Notes: generated by a model from the sequence alone, not told the origin. A stretch of 64,000 nt of DNA from Shinisaurus crocodilurus (GCA_021292165.1 CM037878.1:4650001-4714000); one strand, 5' to 3'; counted from the first letter of the stretch, positions 33,855 through 45,563 are shown. Translations and numbers: made by a program.

Positions 33855-33975
33855 CAACATGGCGCCTTCCAGATGTGTCGCTCTGCAACTTCCATCATTT
33901 CCAGCCAGCATGGCCACCGGCCATGCTGGCTGGAAATGATGGAAATTGCAGAGCGACACATCAGGAGGGACACCA
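33855..33975. mobile_element. Palindromic MITE, family B-like
   Basis: The arms CAGATGTGTCGCTCTGCAA and TTGCAGAGCGACACATC are inverted, with a near-perfect centre TCCAGCCAGCATGGCC/GGCCATGCTGGCTGGA. Confidence 0.7.
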
Positions 33976-34353
33976 GGCTAGGAAAGCTTCTGCAACATCT
34001 ACCCCAGCATGGCATCAAAGGCCACAGGGCTGGGACGGAGGAGGCTTCAGATCAGACATCTGCTCCGTACTTCATCCGAGCCACTGGCTGACATACAGGC
34101 TCCCGAATCAAACGCTTTCCCTTCCGTTTAGGCAACCCGTTGCTGAGTGAGGACACCAGAGCCTCCCTCTGCGCCATTGGCTCTCAGCCTGCCCTGTCAC
34201 CGAGTTGGACGTCTTTAAAAGGGGGTTAGACCAATTCTTGGAGGATAAGGCTGCTAGTCCTGATGGCTATATATTACCTCCAGTATCAGAGGCAGTATGC
34301 TTTTGCACACCAGTTGCTGGGGAACATGAGCAGGTGGGTGCTATTGCACTCAT

Positions 34354-34477
34354 AGATCATAGAGTTGGAAGGAGCCTACAAGGCCATCGAGTCCAACCCC
34401 CTGCTCAATGCAGGAAACTAGAGGAGGGGTCTCCCATCCAAGTAATAACCAGGCCTGACCCTGCTTAGCTTTCCACG
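34354..34477 (-). mobile_element. 5S-rRNA-derived SINE with CR1-like tail (copy 3)
   Basis: Same structure as copy 1. CTCAT occurs on both sides (34349-34353 and 34478-34482); part of this also matches the SINE, so target duplication and junction microhomology cannot be separated. The 5S head is truncated. Confidence 0.82.
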
Positions 34478-34491
34478 CTCATGTCCTACTT

Positions 34492-34694
34492 GGCTGGGTT
34501 CACACAACACGATAAGCCATGGTGCTTTGTGACATATGTTTGTTTCAGAGTGACTTGTTGTGTTGTCCAAACCCAGCAACATGGTTTGTTAACCACACAC
34601 AAGCCACAGAGGCCGAGTCCAGACAGCACAAGCCACTCTGAAACAAACATGGCTCAGAAACCGCCGTGGCTTATCACGTCGTGTGAACCCAGTC
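34492..34694. mobile_element. Palindromic MITE with CTGGGTTCACAC ends
   Basis: The ends GGCTGGGTTCACACAACACG and CGTCGTGTGAACCCAGTC are inverted repeats extending into ATAAGCCATGG/CCGTGGCTTAT. CTT flanks both ends (34489-34491 and 34695-34697), a possible 3-base duplication. That size would suit PIF/Harbinger, but CTT is not the usual TWA, so the superfamily is uncertain. Confidence 0.7.
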
Positions 34695-34800
34695 CTTGTG
34701 TGTTTGCCACAGACAGTTGGTTGGCCACTGTGAGAACCAGACAGTGCAGGACCAGATAGGCCTCCGGTCTGATCCAGTACAACTCTTCTTATGTTCTTGT

Positions 34801-35710
34801 TCCAACTATCCCCAAAGTCCACCTGTCTGTGGCCATTCCAGTTGGACCCAGCTCCAAATTCGGCTTCTTCAGGCTGCACCTTCGGATGAAGCGTTTTCTT
34901 TTTTGTTGTTGTTGTTGTCGTCCCAGATTTCTCGCTCTTCCTTGGATTCCCAGAGGCCTGATCTTGCCAACGGGTGCTGCCCCGAGCTTGGCAGGCAGAG
35001 TGACACAGCTTCAGATTTGAAATTCATGGAGACTCTCAGCCTGAAAAGAAAAGAAAGAAAAGAATATGGAAATCACCAGGGCTTTGTTGGTGTTGCCAGC
35101 ATGTTGAGTAACCACTGTGTAAGCCAGCACCACTTTCAGCTACACCCTTCTGTACACTGCTTACTCCTGGGTTTTGCTGTGTGTGTGTGTGTTTTGTTTG
35201 TTTGTTTTTTGCAACTTCACCTGTGGACGGCATCAACACCGATTGCAACATCTTTCCCAAGAAGTGCTACCGCTCCTGTGCCGTAGCTCTCTGCGGATGA
35301 CCTAAGGTACACTTCCTCGGCAGTTCAGGGCATTGTCAAGTTTCCACATTGCTTTGTCTCCCTGCCCTTCGGGAGAAAGCTGCTATGAGTGATAGATGTG
35401 GGAGTGTCAGGGCACTGTGACGGTCTCCTCTGCCCTGCAGTGTCCTCCTGAGGGATTTTCCTTAAGGAAGGCTGAAGACAGAGGGATGTTCGGAGGGTGG
35501 TGGTGCAGGTGATTTCGGGACAGGCTTACTGCTGCCTAAAAACAAAATGCAGCAGAGAGTTCAAACTGCTTGCAACGCACTGGGGAATATATATGTCTGT
35601 CTTCACTCGAAGTTATATAACTAGACTGAGAGGAATTAGGGATACTGCCAAATGGAGCTCCAAGTGGGTTTCTTTCAGGCCAGATTCCTGGAATCTGGTT
35701 ATATTTATTT
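34801..35710. other. Unassigned stretch
   Basis: A 196-residue plus-strand frame (34696-35286) starts in repeats and has no family motif. No gene was called. Confidence 0.35.
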
Positions 35711-35718
35711 AGAAGATG

Positions 35719-35868
35719 CAGTGCTTTTTTTCTGGAGAAAAAGGTACCTACCGGAACTCTTGGATTACATTTCCTCGGGAGTAGATGGCGATTAAATTGT
35801 AATGCAATTAATAGAAGAAAAGGTGCTGGAACTCAGTTCCGGTGAGTTCCACCAGAAAAAAAGCCCTG
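35719..35868. mobile_element. hAT-type MITE, family C (copy 1) with perfect TSD
   Basis: The ends CAGTGCTTTTTTTCTGG and CCAGAAAAAAAGCCCTG are inverted. The perfect 8-base duplication AGAAGATG lies at 35711-35718 and 35869-35876. Confidence 0.92.
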
Positions 35869-36150
35869 AGAAGATGTATATATATACCCTGTCGTTCAAT
35901 CAAAAGATCCCCAAGGTGGTTTTACAATGTATTTCATCAGTCACACACACACACCCCTTCTCAGTGACTTCCTCCCTCTGGTGGGTGATGGAGGCCAGAA
36001 TGTTCTCCTTCCCCTCATGTCTCCAGTCCCAGGGAAATGGGAGATGGAGAAGACCTTCTTTCTTGCAAGGAAGAGGGAAGGGAGCTCTTTGCAGCTTCTC
36101 ATTCTGCTCCCTGGTGGGGTGGACAGCTGTCCTGTTTGTTTGCTGGTTTG

Positions 36151-36357
36151 TTATACATATTTACATCCCGCCTTTTCCTCCAAGGAGCCCCAGGTGGCAT
36201 ACATGAGCCTCCTCTTCTCCACTTTATCCTCACAACGACCCTGTGAAGTAGGTTAGGCTGAAAGTCAGTGACTGGCCCAAAGTCACCCAGTGTGGTTCCG
36301 GACTTGAACCCGGGTCTCCCCAGGCCCAGTTCAACATTCTAACCACTATACCACACT
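36151..36357 (-). mobile_element. tRNA-derived SINE, Sauria-SINE type, diverged
   Basis: The body and tail are recognisable (GGAGCCCCAGGTGGCATACA, GACTGGCCCAAAGTCACCC). The tRNA head has decayed. Confidence 0.78.
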
Positions 36358-36699
36358 TTACAGAAGACAGTCCTCTGTTTTGGAGAGCTGTTTGAAGGGG
36401 TCCTCTATTTGATGGGCTTTCCAGTCCAAGTCTGGTTTAAAGTCGATGAACCATAAGGCGGGAGAGCAAAGCACAGGCCTTGAAGTTGCCCCAGACCTTT
36501 AAAAAAAAAAAATTAAGTGTTTTTTTTTTATTATTCGTTGGTAAAAAAAAAATTAGGGAGGGCAGTAAAAATTTGGGGGGCATGCCCCCCCCAGCCCACC
36601 CCTGGCGATGGGCCTGCCTCAGCACTGAGCACCTGGACAGCACACTGAGCGGGCCACAGGAGCCACCTAGCCAATCTTCTCCGCTGTGGTGGTGATTAT

Positions 36700-36906
36700 C
36701 ATAGAATCATAGAATCATAGAAAAGTAGAGTTGGAAGGGGCCTACAAGGCCATTGAGTCCAACCCCCCGCTCAATGCAGGAATCTAGGTCAAAGCATCCC
36801 TGGCAGATGTCTGTCCAGCCGCACCTTGAATGCCTCCAGAGTGGGAGAGCCCACGACCTCCCTAGGTAGTTGATTCCATTGTCTTATTGCTCTGACCGTC
36901 AGGAAA
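36700..36906 (-). mobile_element. CR1 LINE 3' end (copy 6)
   Basis: The CR1 3' UTR with ATAGAATCATAG repeats at the left is followed by the reverse of the ORF2 C terminus (PREVVGSPTLEAFKVRLDR-like). It is 5'-truncated at the GTCAGGAAATT point. Confidence 0.85.
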
Positions 36907-36924
36907 TTAATTAATTAATTATTA

Positions 36925-36995
36925 TTAATTATGATTATTAATTTTATTTATATACCGCCCAACAGCCGAAGCTCTCTGGGCGGTTTACAACAATC
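36925..36995 (-). mobile_element. L2-like LINE tail
   Basis: TTTATATACCGCCCAACAGC and CGAAGCTCTCTGGGCGG is the reverse of the L2-type tail also seen at 61290. Confidence 0.65.
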
Positions 36996-37066
36996 ATGAC
37001 GTCTTGTATTTCTACTAAAGTATTAGTTACTATTTCTAAATGTGTATCTATACATATACATTAGCA

Positions 37067-37187
37067 CAGTGTTCTCCAACCTTGGGCCCCCAGATGTTTT
37101 TGGCCTACAACTCCCAGCATGCCCCAGCCAGCTATGCTGGGAGTTGTAGGCCAAAAACATCTGGGGGCCCAAGGTTGGAGAACACTG
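37067..37187. mobile_element. Palindromic hAT-type MITE, family A (copy H)
   Basis: The 121-base copy has flanks CATTAGCA (37059-37066) and CACTAGCA (37188-37195), an 8-base duplication with one mismatch. Both arms share GGGCCCCCAG/CTGGGGGCCC. The centre is shortened by 14 bases. Confidence 0.9.
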
Positions 37188-37195
37188 CACTAGCA

Positions 37196-38057
37196 TACGC
37201 AAATGTTGTGCAATTTGGTGTCCTATTTTGCCCTCCTTTTTGGGGTGATGCATTGCCTCTTTTTTGCCGGTGCGTGTGGCCACCCCACTCCCTGGGGCCA
37301 GGCTGCTCTTCCTCCGGCCCCTGAAGTGCTCCCTGGGAAGGAACTGGCAGAGCCCTCCGCTGGCCCCGGAGTCCTCTGGTCCGTGGCAGGGACCAGACCA
37401 TCCTTCTCCTTGCTTCTGCAGTGTTCGGGGGGCACGTTGATTTCTGGAGAGAGAATAGCTTGTGAGAGGAGACCTTGAGTGGTCGCCTAACGAGCAGGTT
37501 AATTTCAATCTGTGCAGACAAATCTTAATCGTTGGGGCTGTGAGTTCAAAACACGCTTGTTCATTTCAGTTGCCACCCATGCCTGTCCCACCCCCTGCCG
37601 CCGCCGCCGCCATCAAAGAGCCTAGCATGGTTTACGTATGTATGATTGCCAGAGGCAGACTCTCTTTGGAACGTTCTTCTGGGCCAGGACTGCTTATCTT
37701 CTGCAGCAGAGCTGCTCTGTAAGACTTTAGACCAGGGGCGCGGAAGCTCTCAGGGGCCGCGTTTCAGCGATGGCTGAGGCCAAAGGCAAAAGGGGCAGAG
37801 TGCAAAATACCAAAAGTTCCAGCGTATTTTAGCTTACGCTCTTCCTGCCAAGAACTAAGGCTTAGGGGAGGCAGTGCGACATGTCAGAATGGGGGGGGGG
37901 GAAACTGTACAAAAGCCGGGAAAACTCCCAATGGTTGATGGTTGGGAGGAAGAGGGTGGGGCCAGGAGAAGGGGGCGTAGCCAGCTGGGGGACCCCAGAT
38001 TGAGACCTCAGATGGGCTAGATTCAGCACATGGAGCTGAGGTTCAACACCCCTGTTT
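37196..38057. other. Unassigned stretch
   Basis: Several overlapping short frames lie at 37130-37520, none with a family motif. Confidence 0.35.
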
Positions 38058-38310
38058 TCGGCCTTTCAGCACAAGGCTGTAGTGGTGCCGTTGTATTCAT
38101 GTGCTACTTACAGGCTTCCCAAGAGACACGTAGCTGGCCGCTGTGTGAACAGTGGCCAGGGCTAGAGAGGCCTTTGGTCTGATCCAGCAGGGCCCTTCTT
38201 AGGTTCTTAGGTTCAGATGAAACATCCATGCAAAATCCAGTATCCTGTTCACTGCAGTGACCAACCCGATGCTTCCAGGAAATCCACAACCAGGGCACAC
38301 AGGAAATAAC
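38058..38310. mobile_element. L3-like LINE 3' ends, two fragments tail to tail
   Basis: A plus-strand fragment (38058-38215, ending CTGATCCAGCAGGGCCC, TTCTTAGG) meets a short, more decayed minus-strand fragment (38220-38310, ATCCAGTATCCTGTTCACTG). Confidence 0.6.
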
Positions 38311-38896
38311 TCCCCCTACCCCCGTCCCATCACCCTCTCCATGACTGCCACAGCAACTTTTTTATTCACAGGTATGCTGCATCAAAATATGGAGGTTTTA
38401 TTTTACTTTCATGACTAATAGCTGATACATCTCCCCTCCTTTCTTTGGAAAAGGGTGCCTTGCAACAGGATACCCAAGTCTGGATTTGATCTCCAGGAAG
38501 GAAAGTTATGGTCAGGGCAGGCCATATCCTAGAAGATCTCCCCTGGGTGCTTCAATTACTTTGCTGCCATCCCATCAGCACAAACAATCATTACGTTCAA
38601 AGAAATAATCATACTCTGCCCCAACATATAATTAAAAGTCATTCTAAACCCTTTTTCAAAGCTAAGCCATGTACATTCCATCCTCTCCCAAACAAAAGTG
38701 GAAAGGATCTTCCCAGCAGAGGAATGCCAAGGAGGAGTTCCTGATAGAGAAATATCTGTAAATCAGATTAGCTGGAGGGTGGGAGAAATGAACAATGCAA
38801 TGAGGACACAATAGACTTATAAAACAGCAAGTCATCAGGCTGCAGCTTAATAAGTATGTAGTAATACAATTATCAATTATCTATAAAAAATAGTTA
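38311..38896. other. Unassigned stretch
   Basis: No gene was seen. It precedes the L1 3' end and may include its 3' UTR. Confidence 0.35.
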
Positions 38897-40924
38897 TGCA
38901 TAAACTTCAGGAAAAGCAGACCAAATGTCCATGTATTTATCCATCCGCAGGTGGCGACTAAATACCACCTGCTCAAATGTTGAAAGTGTCATTAGGTCCT
39001 CAATCCATTGTGTTATAGGAGGTGAGCGTTTATCTTTCCAGTGTTGTAATATCAGTCTTTTGGCTGTCAAGAGGGCACGGAAAATCCACATGTGTTGTCC
39101 TCATGATATATTCCATACAGCAGGTACATAATTTAAAAGAACGTGTGCATCGGTAAATATTAAAGAGCATTCTAATACTAGATTTATCTGTACTATGACC
39201 AAAGTTCTTCATCAAAGCAGGAACCAATTACTGGAGTTTTGAAATAAACAATAAAAGATAATCAGCGTAGAGAATAATTTTAAATTCTAAATAATTTAAA
39301 ATTTAAAATAATAATCTTAAATTCTAAACCATCATGTAAAAACCCATGAATACTACCCAAAAAGAGGCAACCACTGGGCATTGCCAAATCATATGGGCAA
39401 ATGAAGCATTCACAGCATTATACCTCCAATAGTTAACTGACTTCGACAAACCCATATTAAAAAGATGTGGTCTCCAATAAACATGAAACAAAAGTTTTTT
39501 TGCTGAATAAGACGTAACCTAAGATCCATAGACCCTTCTGACACAGATGCAAAAACAATGTTCCATTGATTAGGCAACATAAGACCATCTAATTCTCTAT
39601 TCTATTTATCTTTAAGTCTCTGTGTATCATACTTATTCACTGATAGTAAGTATTTATAAACATGAATCGTAGGTCGATATAACTGCGCTCAGCCTCAATC
39701 AATGCATTCAATAGCAAAGGAGGCTCTGAAGCTGTAAAGGCAGCCGGACCAAACCTAGACCAATTGCAAGTATTGCCATTCAGCTGAGGCAGGCAAATTA
39801 TATTTAGTACGCAAAGCCAAAAATGACAAATACTCATCATCTACAGTCACTAATTGATCCAAAGTAAAAAGCAACCTGTCTGCCCAAGTCCGCCAGAGGA
39901 ACGTTTTCTTACCAATTTTTAAATCCGGATTACACCATAAAGTCAGCTTAGCATGAGAAAATGGGTCAAACTGTAATTGATGAGATATAATATGCCACAC
40001 CTCTCTAACTGCTGGGATTGTAGGAGGCACCCTATCTGTTTTAGTGTAGCGAGACCCTAATGCCATCCATTTGGAGAGAGGATCCAAACATAAGGATTCC
40101 AAAACTGACCAAGGTGGATAATCTAATCTAAGTGGAAAAGTCCAGAATTTAGAACATCCTATGATATAAGGCAAGATCTGGAAAACCAAAACCACCTTCT
40201 TGTTGGAGCATCTTGTTAGTTTCTTCTTGTTAGTTGCAAGTTGCAAACAAAGCATTAAGTTTTTGAAAATAATTGCCAGGTATAAATAGAGGAATCCCAT
40301 GTAAAACATATACAATCCTAGGTATAATATTCATCTTAAGTGTACTAACCTTACCCCACAAACTCAAGAGATGTCCATCTGTCTACATCCTGTGAGATCT
40401 CATTAATCAACTTACTCAAATTAAGTTTAATCATTTGGGATATGTCTCTAGGGATAAATATTCCCAAGCAAGTAATAAAATCTGGGCACCATCGAAATTG
40501 CCACTGAGTTAATACACTCTGAGATATATTATCTCCAATCGGTATCAATTCTGACTTTGACCAATTAATTAAATGGCCAGACAAATCACCAAAGTTCTTC
40601 ATCAAAGCAGGAACCAATTTCTGGAGTTTTGAAATAAACAATAAAACATAATCAGCGTAGAGAATAATTTTAAATTCTAAATAATTTAAAATTTAAAATA
40701 ATAATCTTAAATTCTAAACCATAATGTAAAAACCCATGAATACTACTATTTTGTCTAATAGTGCATGCCAGGGGTTCCAAAAATAAGCCAAATATCAATG
40801 GAGAAAGAGGACATCCCCATCTAGTCCCTCTCCCAAGTATCAAATAGTCTGAGAAAAACCCATTGGTCTTAACTCTCACTCTTGGGGTTGAATATAAAAT
40901 TTTAACCCAATTTAAAAATTCCAT
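38897..40924 (-). pseudogene. L1 ORF2 (reverse transcriptase to C terminus), broken
   Basis: Reading from 40924, the RT segment shows GCPLSPLIFGLFLEPLA preceded by RW where L1s normally have RQ. The active-site motif reads YADY, so the second catalytic Asp is lost. INWSKSELIPI and a LGIFIPRD region follow, then at 40315-39755 the DRVPPTIPAVREVWHII and LWCNPDLKIGKK regions, and at 38897-39091 the typical C-terminal QWIEDLMTLSTFEQVVFSR. Stops and frameshifts divide these parts. The duplicated RT block sits between the HMIWQCP-like region and the C terminus, where it makes no sense for the protein. Confidence 0.78.
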
Positions 40925-40930
40925 GGGAAA
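38897..40930 (-). mobile_element. L1-type LINE, 3' half, decayed and rearranged
   Basis: The minus strand carries the second half of an L1 ORF2. A 159-base block coding for the RT core is present twice (40588-40746 and 39198-39356). The element is AT-rich and broken into many short frames. The 5' half of ORF2 and ORF1 are absent. Confidence 0.8.
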
Positions 40931-40974
40931 GCCAAAATTCCCGCCAAAAAAATTGTACAGAGATTTTTAATTTA

Positions 40975-41625
40975 AGCCGTACTACAGTACTTGTATTGCA
41001 AGACGTCGCTTGTATATCAAGTAAAAAATAAATAAATAAATATTTAAAAATTTGCTTGTCTTGCAAAACGCTCTCAAACCAAGTTACTTGCAATCCAAGG
41101 TATTTGTATTTAAAGCATAATTCGTTCCGGAACCATGCTTGTAATCCAAAACACTCTTATATCAAAGCAAGTCACTGGCGGGCATGAGTGGGGCCGATTT
41201 CAGCCCACTACGCCCACTCGAGGCGAGTGGTTACATCCCTACAGTTGTCTTGCAAGCAAGACCTTGCTTGTTATTTATTTATTATTATTAATTATATTTA
41301 TACCCCACCTTTTTTCCTGAAAGGAACCCAAGGCGGCTTACATAATCCTCCTGCTCCTCTTCCATTTTATCCTCACAACAACCCTGTGAGGTGGATTAGG
41401 CTGAGAGTCAGTGACTGGCCCAAAGTCACCCAGTGAGTTTCATGGCCGAGCGGGGACTAGAACCTGGATCTCCAGAGTCCCAGTCCAACACTCTAACCAC
41501 TACGCTACACTGGCTCTCTTGATTTTGTTTATCAAGTCAAAATGTTTTAATTTTTTTTTTTGCTTGTCTTGCAAAACACTCTCAGACCAAGTTACTTGTA
41601 ATCCAAGGTATTATTGTATATGAAA
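40975..41625. mobile_element. Tc1/mariner- or Tigger-like MITE cluster, split by a SINE
   Basis: Repeated words CTTGTCTTGCAAAACGCTCT (near 41053) and CTTGTCTTGCAAAACACTCT (near 41563), ACCAAGTTACTTG..AATCCAAGGTA (twice) and TACAGTACTTGTATTGCAAG suggest one or two related short elements. One is split by the SINE at 41270-41516. Boundaries and superfamily are uncertain. Confidence 0.5.
41270..41516 (-). mobile_element. tRNA-derived SINE, Sauria-SINE type, full length
   Basis: A complete reverse copy with a TTATTATTAATTATATTTAT tail and a tRNA-like GAGCCAGTGTAGCG head. Confidence 0.9.
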
Positions 41626-41784
41626 CTGCTGGGAGCGGTCATTAGGGGATTTGGAGCCAAAGTGCCGTCAGTACGTTGATGACACACAGCTCTATCTCCC
41701 TGTGACAACTGAATCAGGAGAGGCTGTGCAAGTCCTGGATCAGTGCCTGAACTCAGTGATTGGCAGGATGAGGGCCAATAAACT

Positions 41785-42655
41785 CATAAGCATAAGAGAA
41801 AGCGAGGAGTTCTTAGACAGAACGGTGGATCTACAGCACCAAAGCACAGTACAGGAGCCAGAAGGGCAACTGCAGGATGAGGCAGAGTCGGAGACTGCAG
41901 AGGCAAGGGAAAATAACGCAGGGGGAACTCCCTGGAAAAGGGTGACTGTTAGGAGCAGAAGAACTACAAGACACTCTGCGCCTGTGGAAGCAGTGGAGCT
42001 ATGGAACCGCTTCCATGTACTTGAGGACGAGAGCAGAGGACAGCCTGCAGAGGACGGATTACCGGGCACCCAACGTGACAGCGAGCAAGAGGCTGAGGGT
42101 CAGTCAATTGGAGGCAATCAAACCAAGGCCTACAGCAAGAGGAAGAGAAGAGTACTCGTAGTGGGAGACTCTCTCCTGCGGGGGATCGAAGCCAAAGTAT
42201 GTCGCGAAGACCCATGGACTCGCCAGGTGTGCTGTCTCCCCGGGGCACGGATTAAGGATGTGACAGAGCAGCTGCCGAGGCTCATGCAGCCCACCGACAC
42301 ATACCCCTTTCTTCTCTTCCACGTGGGTACAAATGATACTGCCAAGCGGAGTTACAAAGAAATCACGGCAGACTTTGAAGAGCTGGGAAGGGAACTCAAG
42401 AACTTCGGGGCCCAGATAGTTTTCTCATCCATCCTTCCAGTACTTGGAAGAGGCATAGAAAGGGAAAGAAAAATACTCCGAGTGAATGACTGGCTACGAA
42501 GGTGGAGCCGACGTGAGGGATTTGGATTCTGGGACCACGGGCTACACTTCCTGGAAGATGGACTGCTGGCAAAGGATGGGTTGCACCTCACAAGGACTGG
42601 GAAGAATGTGTTTGGCCACAGCATGAGGAACTTAATCAGGAGGGCTTTAAACTGA
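41785..42655 (+). pseudogene. CR1 ORF1 C-terminal part (SGNH-type esterase domain)
   Basis: ORF1 of CR1 binds element RNA and carries an esterase-like domain of unclear role. The SGNH/GDSL signatures are present: VVGDSLLRG (about 42152-42181, nucleophile Ser), HVGTND (about 42322-42339) and KDGLHLT (about 42573-42593, Asp/His). The N-terminal part and start codon are missing. By chance the frame is open into the L2 fragment upstream, so a 334-residue L2::CR1 frame begins at Met 41651. Confidence 0.85.
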
Positions 42656-42693
42656 ATCCAACAGGGGAGGGAGACATAAACTCGGGGGTACCA

Positions 42694-45563
42694 ATGGAAG
42701 AAGGCCTCCATGCCACAATGGAGAGAACAGCTCCAGCGGTGCCCATTGATAGTCTACCACAAAATGTAGGGGGAAAGTCGGACTATAAAGCACATAGTCT
42801 TCAATGTCTCTATACTAATGCCCAGAGTATGGGCAATAAACAAGACGAACTTGAACTCTTGATACATGAGGGCAAGTACGACTTGATAGGGATAACTGAA
42901 ACCTGGTGGGATGACTCCCATGACTGGAATACAGCAATTGAAGGGTATAACTTGTTCAAAAGGAACAGAAGCAACAGAAAGGGAGGTGGAGTTGCACTGT
43001 ATGTTAAAAATACGTATCTCTGCACAGAGATACAGGAAGAGGAGCTTGGCAGCCCCATTGAGAGCATCTGGGTTAAAATAAAGGGGGCAAAGAATAAAGC
43101 GAACATGGCGGTTGGAGTCTACTACCGACCACCCAATCAAGGAGAAGACGAGGATGGAACTTTTGAAAAGCAAGTTGCCAGTGTTTCAAGGAGGCACGAT
43201 GTGGTAGTAATGGGAGACTTCCATTTCCCTGATATCTGTTGGGAGACTTATTCAGCCAAACATGGCCCTTCCAAGAAATTCCTGAGCTGTGCTGCTGATA
43301 ACTTCCTCCTACAGAAAGTGGAGGAAAGAACTAGAGGATCGGCTATCCTTGACCTGATTCTAACCAACAGAGACGAGTTAGTGGATAAAGTGGCAGTTTC
43401 GGGAACTCTGGGGGAAAGTGACCATGTTATACTTGAGTTCTTGATTCTAACAGAAGCAAAAGCTGAGTGTAGCCAAACACGTACCCTGGATTTTAGGAAA
43501 GCCAATTTTAACAAACTCAGAACAATGATTACTAAGATCCCATGGCAAGTGACTCTCACGAGAAAGGGAGCCCAGGAGGGGTGGGAGTTTTTAAAAAAGG
43601 AAATTTTAAAGGCACAATTGCAAACAATTCCCACAAGGAAAAAAGGCAGAGGGCAACAGAAGAAGCCAATGTGGCTTCACAATAAACTCAAAGATGACCT
43701 GAAAACAAAAAGGACACGTATAGGAAGTGGAAGGAAGGACAGGCTACAGGGGAAGAGTACAGGCAGGTAGCACAGAACTGCAGGAATAGTGTCAGGAAGG
43801 CTAAAGCTGAGAATGAGCTAAGGTTAGCGAGGAATGCTAAAAGCAACAAAAAAGCTTTCTTCAGATACATGCACAGTAAAAGACAGAAGAAAGAACTGGT
43901 GGTTCAACTACGCAATGAGGATGGCAAATTGATAACAGAAGACAAAGAAAAGGCAGAAGTGTTCAATTCCTACTTCGGCTCGGTCTTCTCCCAAAAGAGG
44001 GTCTATGACCCCCCTGGCAAACCTGAAGTGCAGACTGAAGGGGCAGAATTGCAGCTTGAGATTGATAGGCAAATGGTCAAGGAGCACCTGATTACTCTGA
44101 ACGAGTTTAAATCTCCAGGGCCTGATGAGCTGCATCCTAGAGTAATAAAGGAACTGGCAGAAGAACTCTCAGAACCACTGTCTATTATCTTTGAGAAATC
44201 ATGGAGGACAGGTGAAGTGCCAGACGACTGGAGGAGGGCAAATGTTGTTCCCATCTTCAAAAAGGGCAAGAAGGAGGAACCTGGGAACTATAGGCCAGTC
44301 AGTCTGACATCAATCCCTGGGAAGATTTTTGAGCAGATTATAAAGAAGTCAGTCTGCAAGCACCTTGAAAACAATGCAGTGATTACTAGAAGCCAGCATG
44401 GATTTGTCAAGAACAAATCCTGTCAGACTAATTTGATCTCATTTTTTGATCGGGTAACCTCCCTTGTGGACTGTGGGAATGCTGTGGACATTATATACCT
44501 GGACTTCAGCAAAGCTTTTGACAAAGTGCCTCATGATATCCTGATTAGTAAGCTAGCTAAGAGTGGGCTAGATGGAACAACTATCAGGTGGATCCACAAT
44601 TGGCTACAGAATCGGACTCAAAGAGTGCTTATCAATGGTTCCTTCTCAAACTGGGGAGAGGTAACGAGCGGGGTACCACAGGGCTCGGTCCTGGGCCCGG
44701 TGCTCTTCAACATTTTTATTAATGACTTGGATGAGGAGGTACAGGGAATGCTTATCAAATTTGCAGATGACACAAAGTTGGGTGGAACAGCTAATACTCT
44801 GGAAGACAGAAACAAAATTCAAAGTGACCTCGATAGGCTGGAGCGCTGGGCCGAAAACAACAGAATGAAATTTAACAGGGATAAATGCCAAGTGCTGCAC
44901 CTAGGGAGAGGAAACCAAATGCAGAGTTACAGAATGGGGGACACTTGGCTCAACAATACTACAAGTGAGAAGGATCTTGGAATTGTGGTAGATCACAAAC
45001 TGAATATGAGCCAGCAATGCGACGTGGCTGCAAAGAAGGCAAATGCAATTTTGGGCTGTATTAATAGAAGTATAGCTTCCAAATCGCGGGAAGTGATAAT
45101 TCCCCTTTACTCGGCACTGGTTAGGCCTCATCTTGAGTACTGCGTCCAGTTCTGGGCACCTCACTTTAAGAAGGACATAGACAAACTGGAGAGGGTTCAG
45201 AGGAGGGCAACAAGGATGATAAAGGGACTGGAGACAAGGCCCTATGAGGAGAGACTGAAAGAACTGGGCATGTTTAGCCTTCAGAAGAGGAGACTGAGGG
45301 GAGATATGATCGCACTCTTCCAGTATTTGAAGGGATGTCACACAGAGGAGGGCAAAGATCTCTTCTCGATCATCCCAGTTTGCAGGACACGGAATAATGG
45401 GCTCAAGTTACAGGAACCTAGATTCCACCTAAACATCAGGAAAAATTTCCTGACTGTCAGAGCAATAAGACAATGGAATCAACTACCTAGGGAGGTGGTG
45501 GGCTCTCCCAGTCTGGAGGCATTCAAGGTGCGGCTGGACAGACATCTGTCAGAGATGCTTTGA
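42694..45563 (+). pseudogene. CR1 ORF2 (endonuclease-reverse transcriptase), one frameshift
   Basis: The Met at 42694 follows the ORF1 stop by about 40 bases. The endonuclease shows TNAQSMGNKQDELELL, ITETWWDDSHDW, GGGVALYVKNTY, VGVYYRPPNQGE and GESDHVILEF. Its metal/phosphate motif reads MGDFHFPD, where copy 2 has MGDFNFPD; the His codon is 43222-43224. After a one-base loss in an A-run at 43707-43711 (copy 2 has six A), the frame continues with RT motifs SPGPDELHPRVIKEL, NYRPVSLTSIPGKIFEQII, DIIYLDFSKAFDKVPHDI, GVPQGSVLGPVLFNIFI and FADD, and ends at 45563. No RNase H. Confidence 0.92.

Larger units (their letters stand above)
34204..34800 (+). mobile_element. L3-like LINE 3' end with two insertions
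   Basis: The pieces 34204-34353, 34483-34491 and 34698-34800 rebuild one 3' end: ORF end, CTCCAGTATCAGAGGCAG, GTCCTACTT, TTGGTTGGCCACTG, GGTCTGATCC. They are separated by a 5S/CR1 SINE and a palindromic MITE. Confidence 0.72.

Noticed and set aside
42152..42593. SGNH/GDSL hydrolase signature as a host esterase
   Set aside because: It is the known ORF1 domain of CR1, directly upstream of CR1 ORF2 in a repeat with a CR1 3' end.
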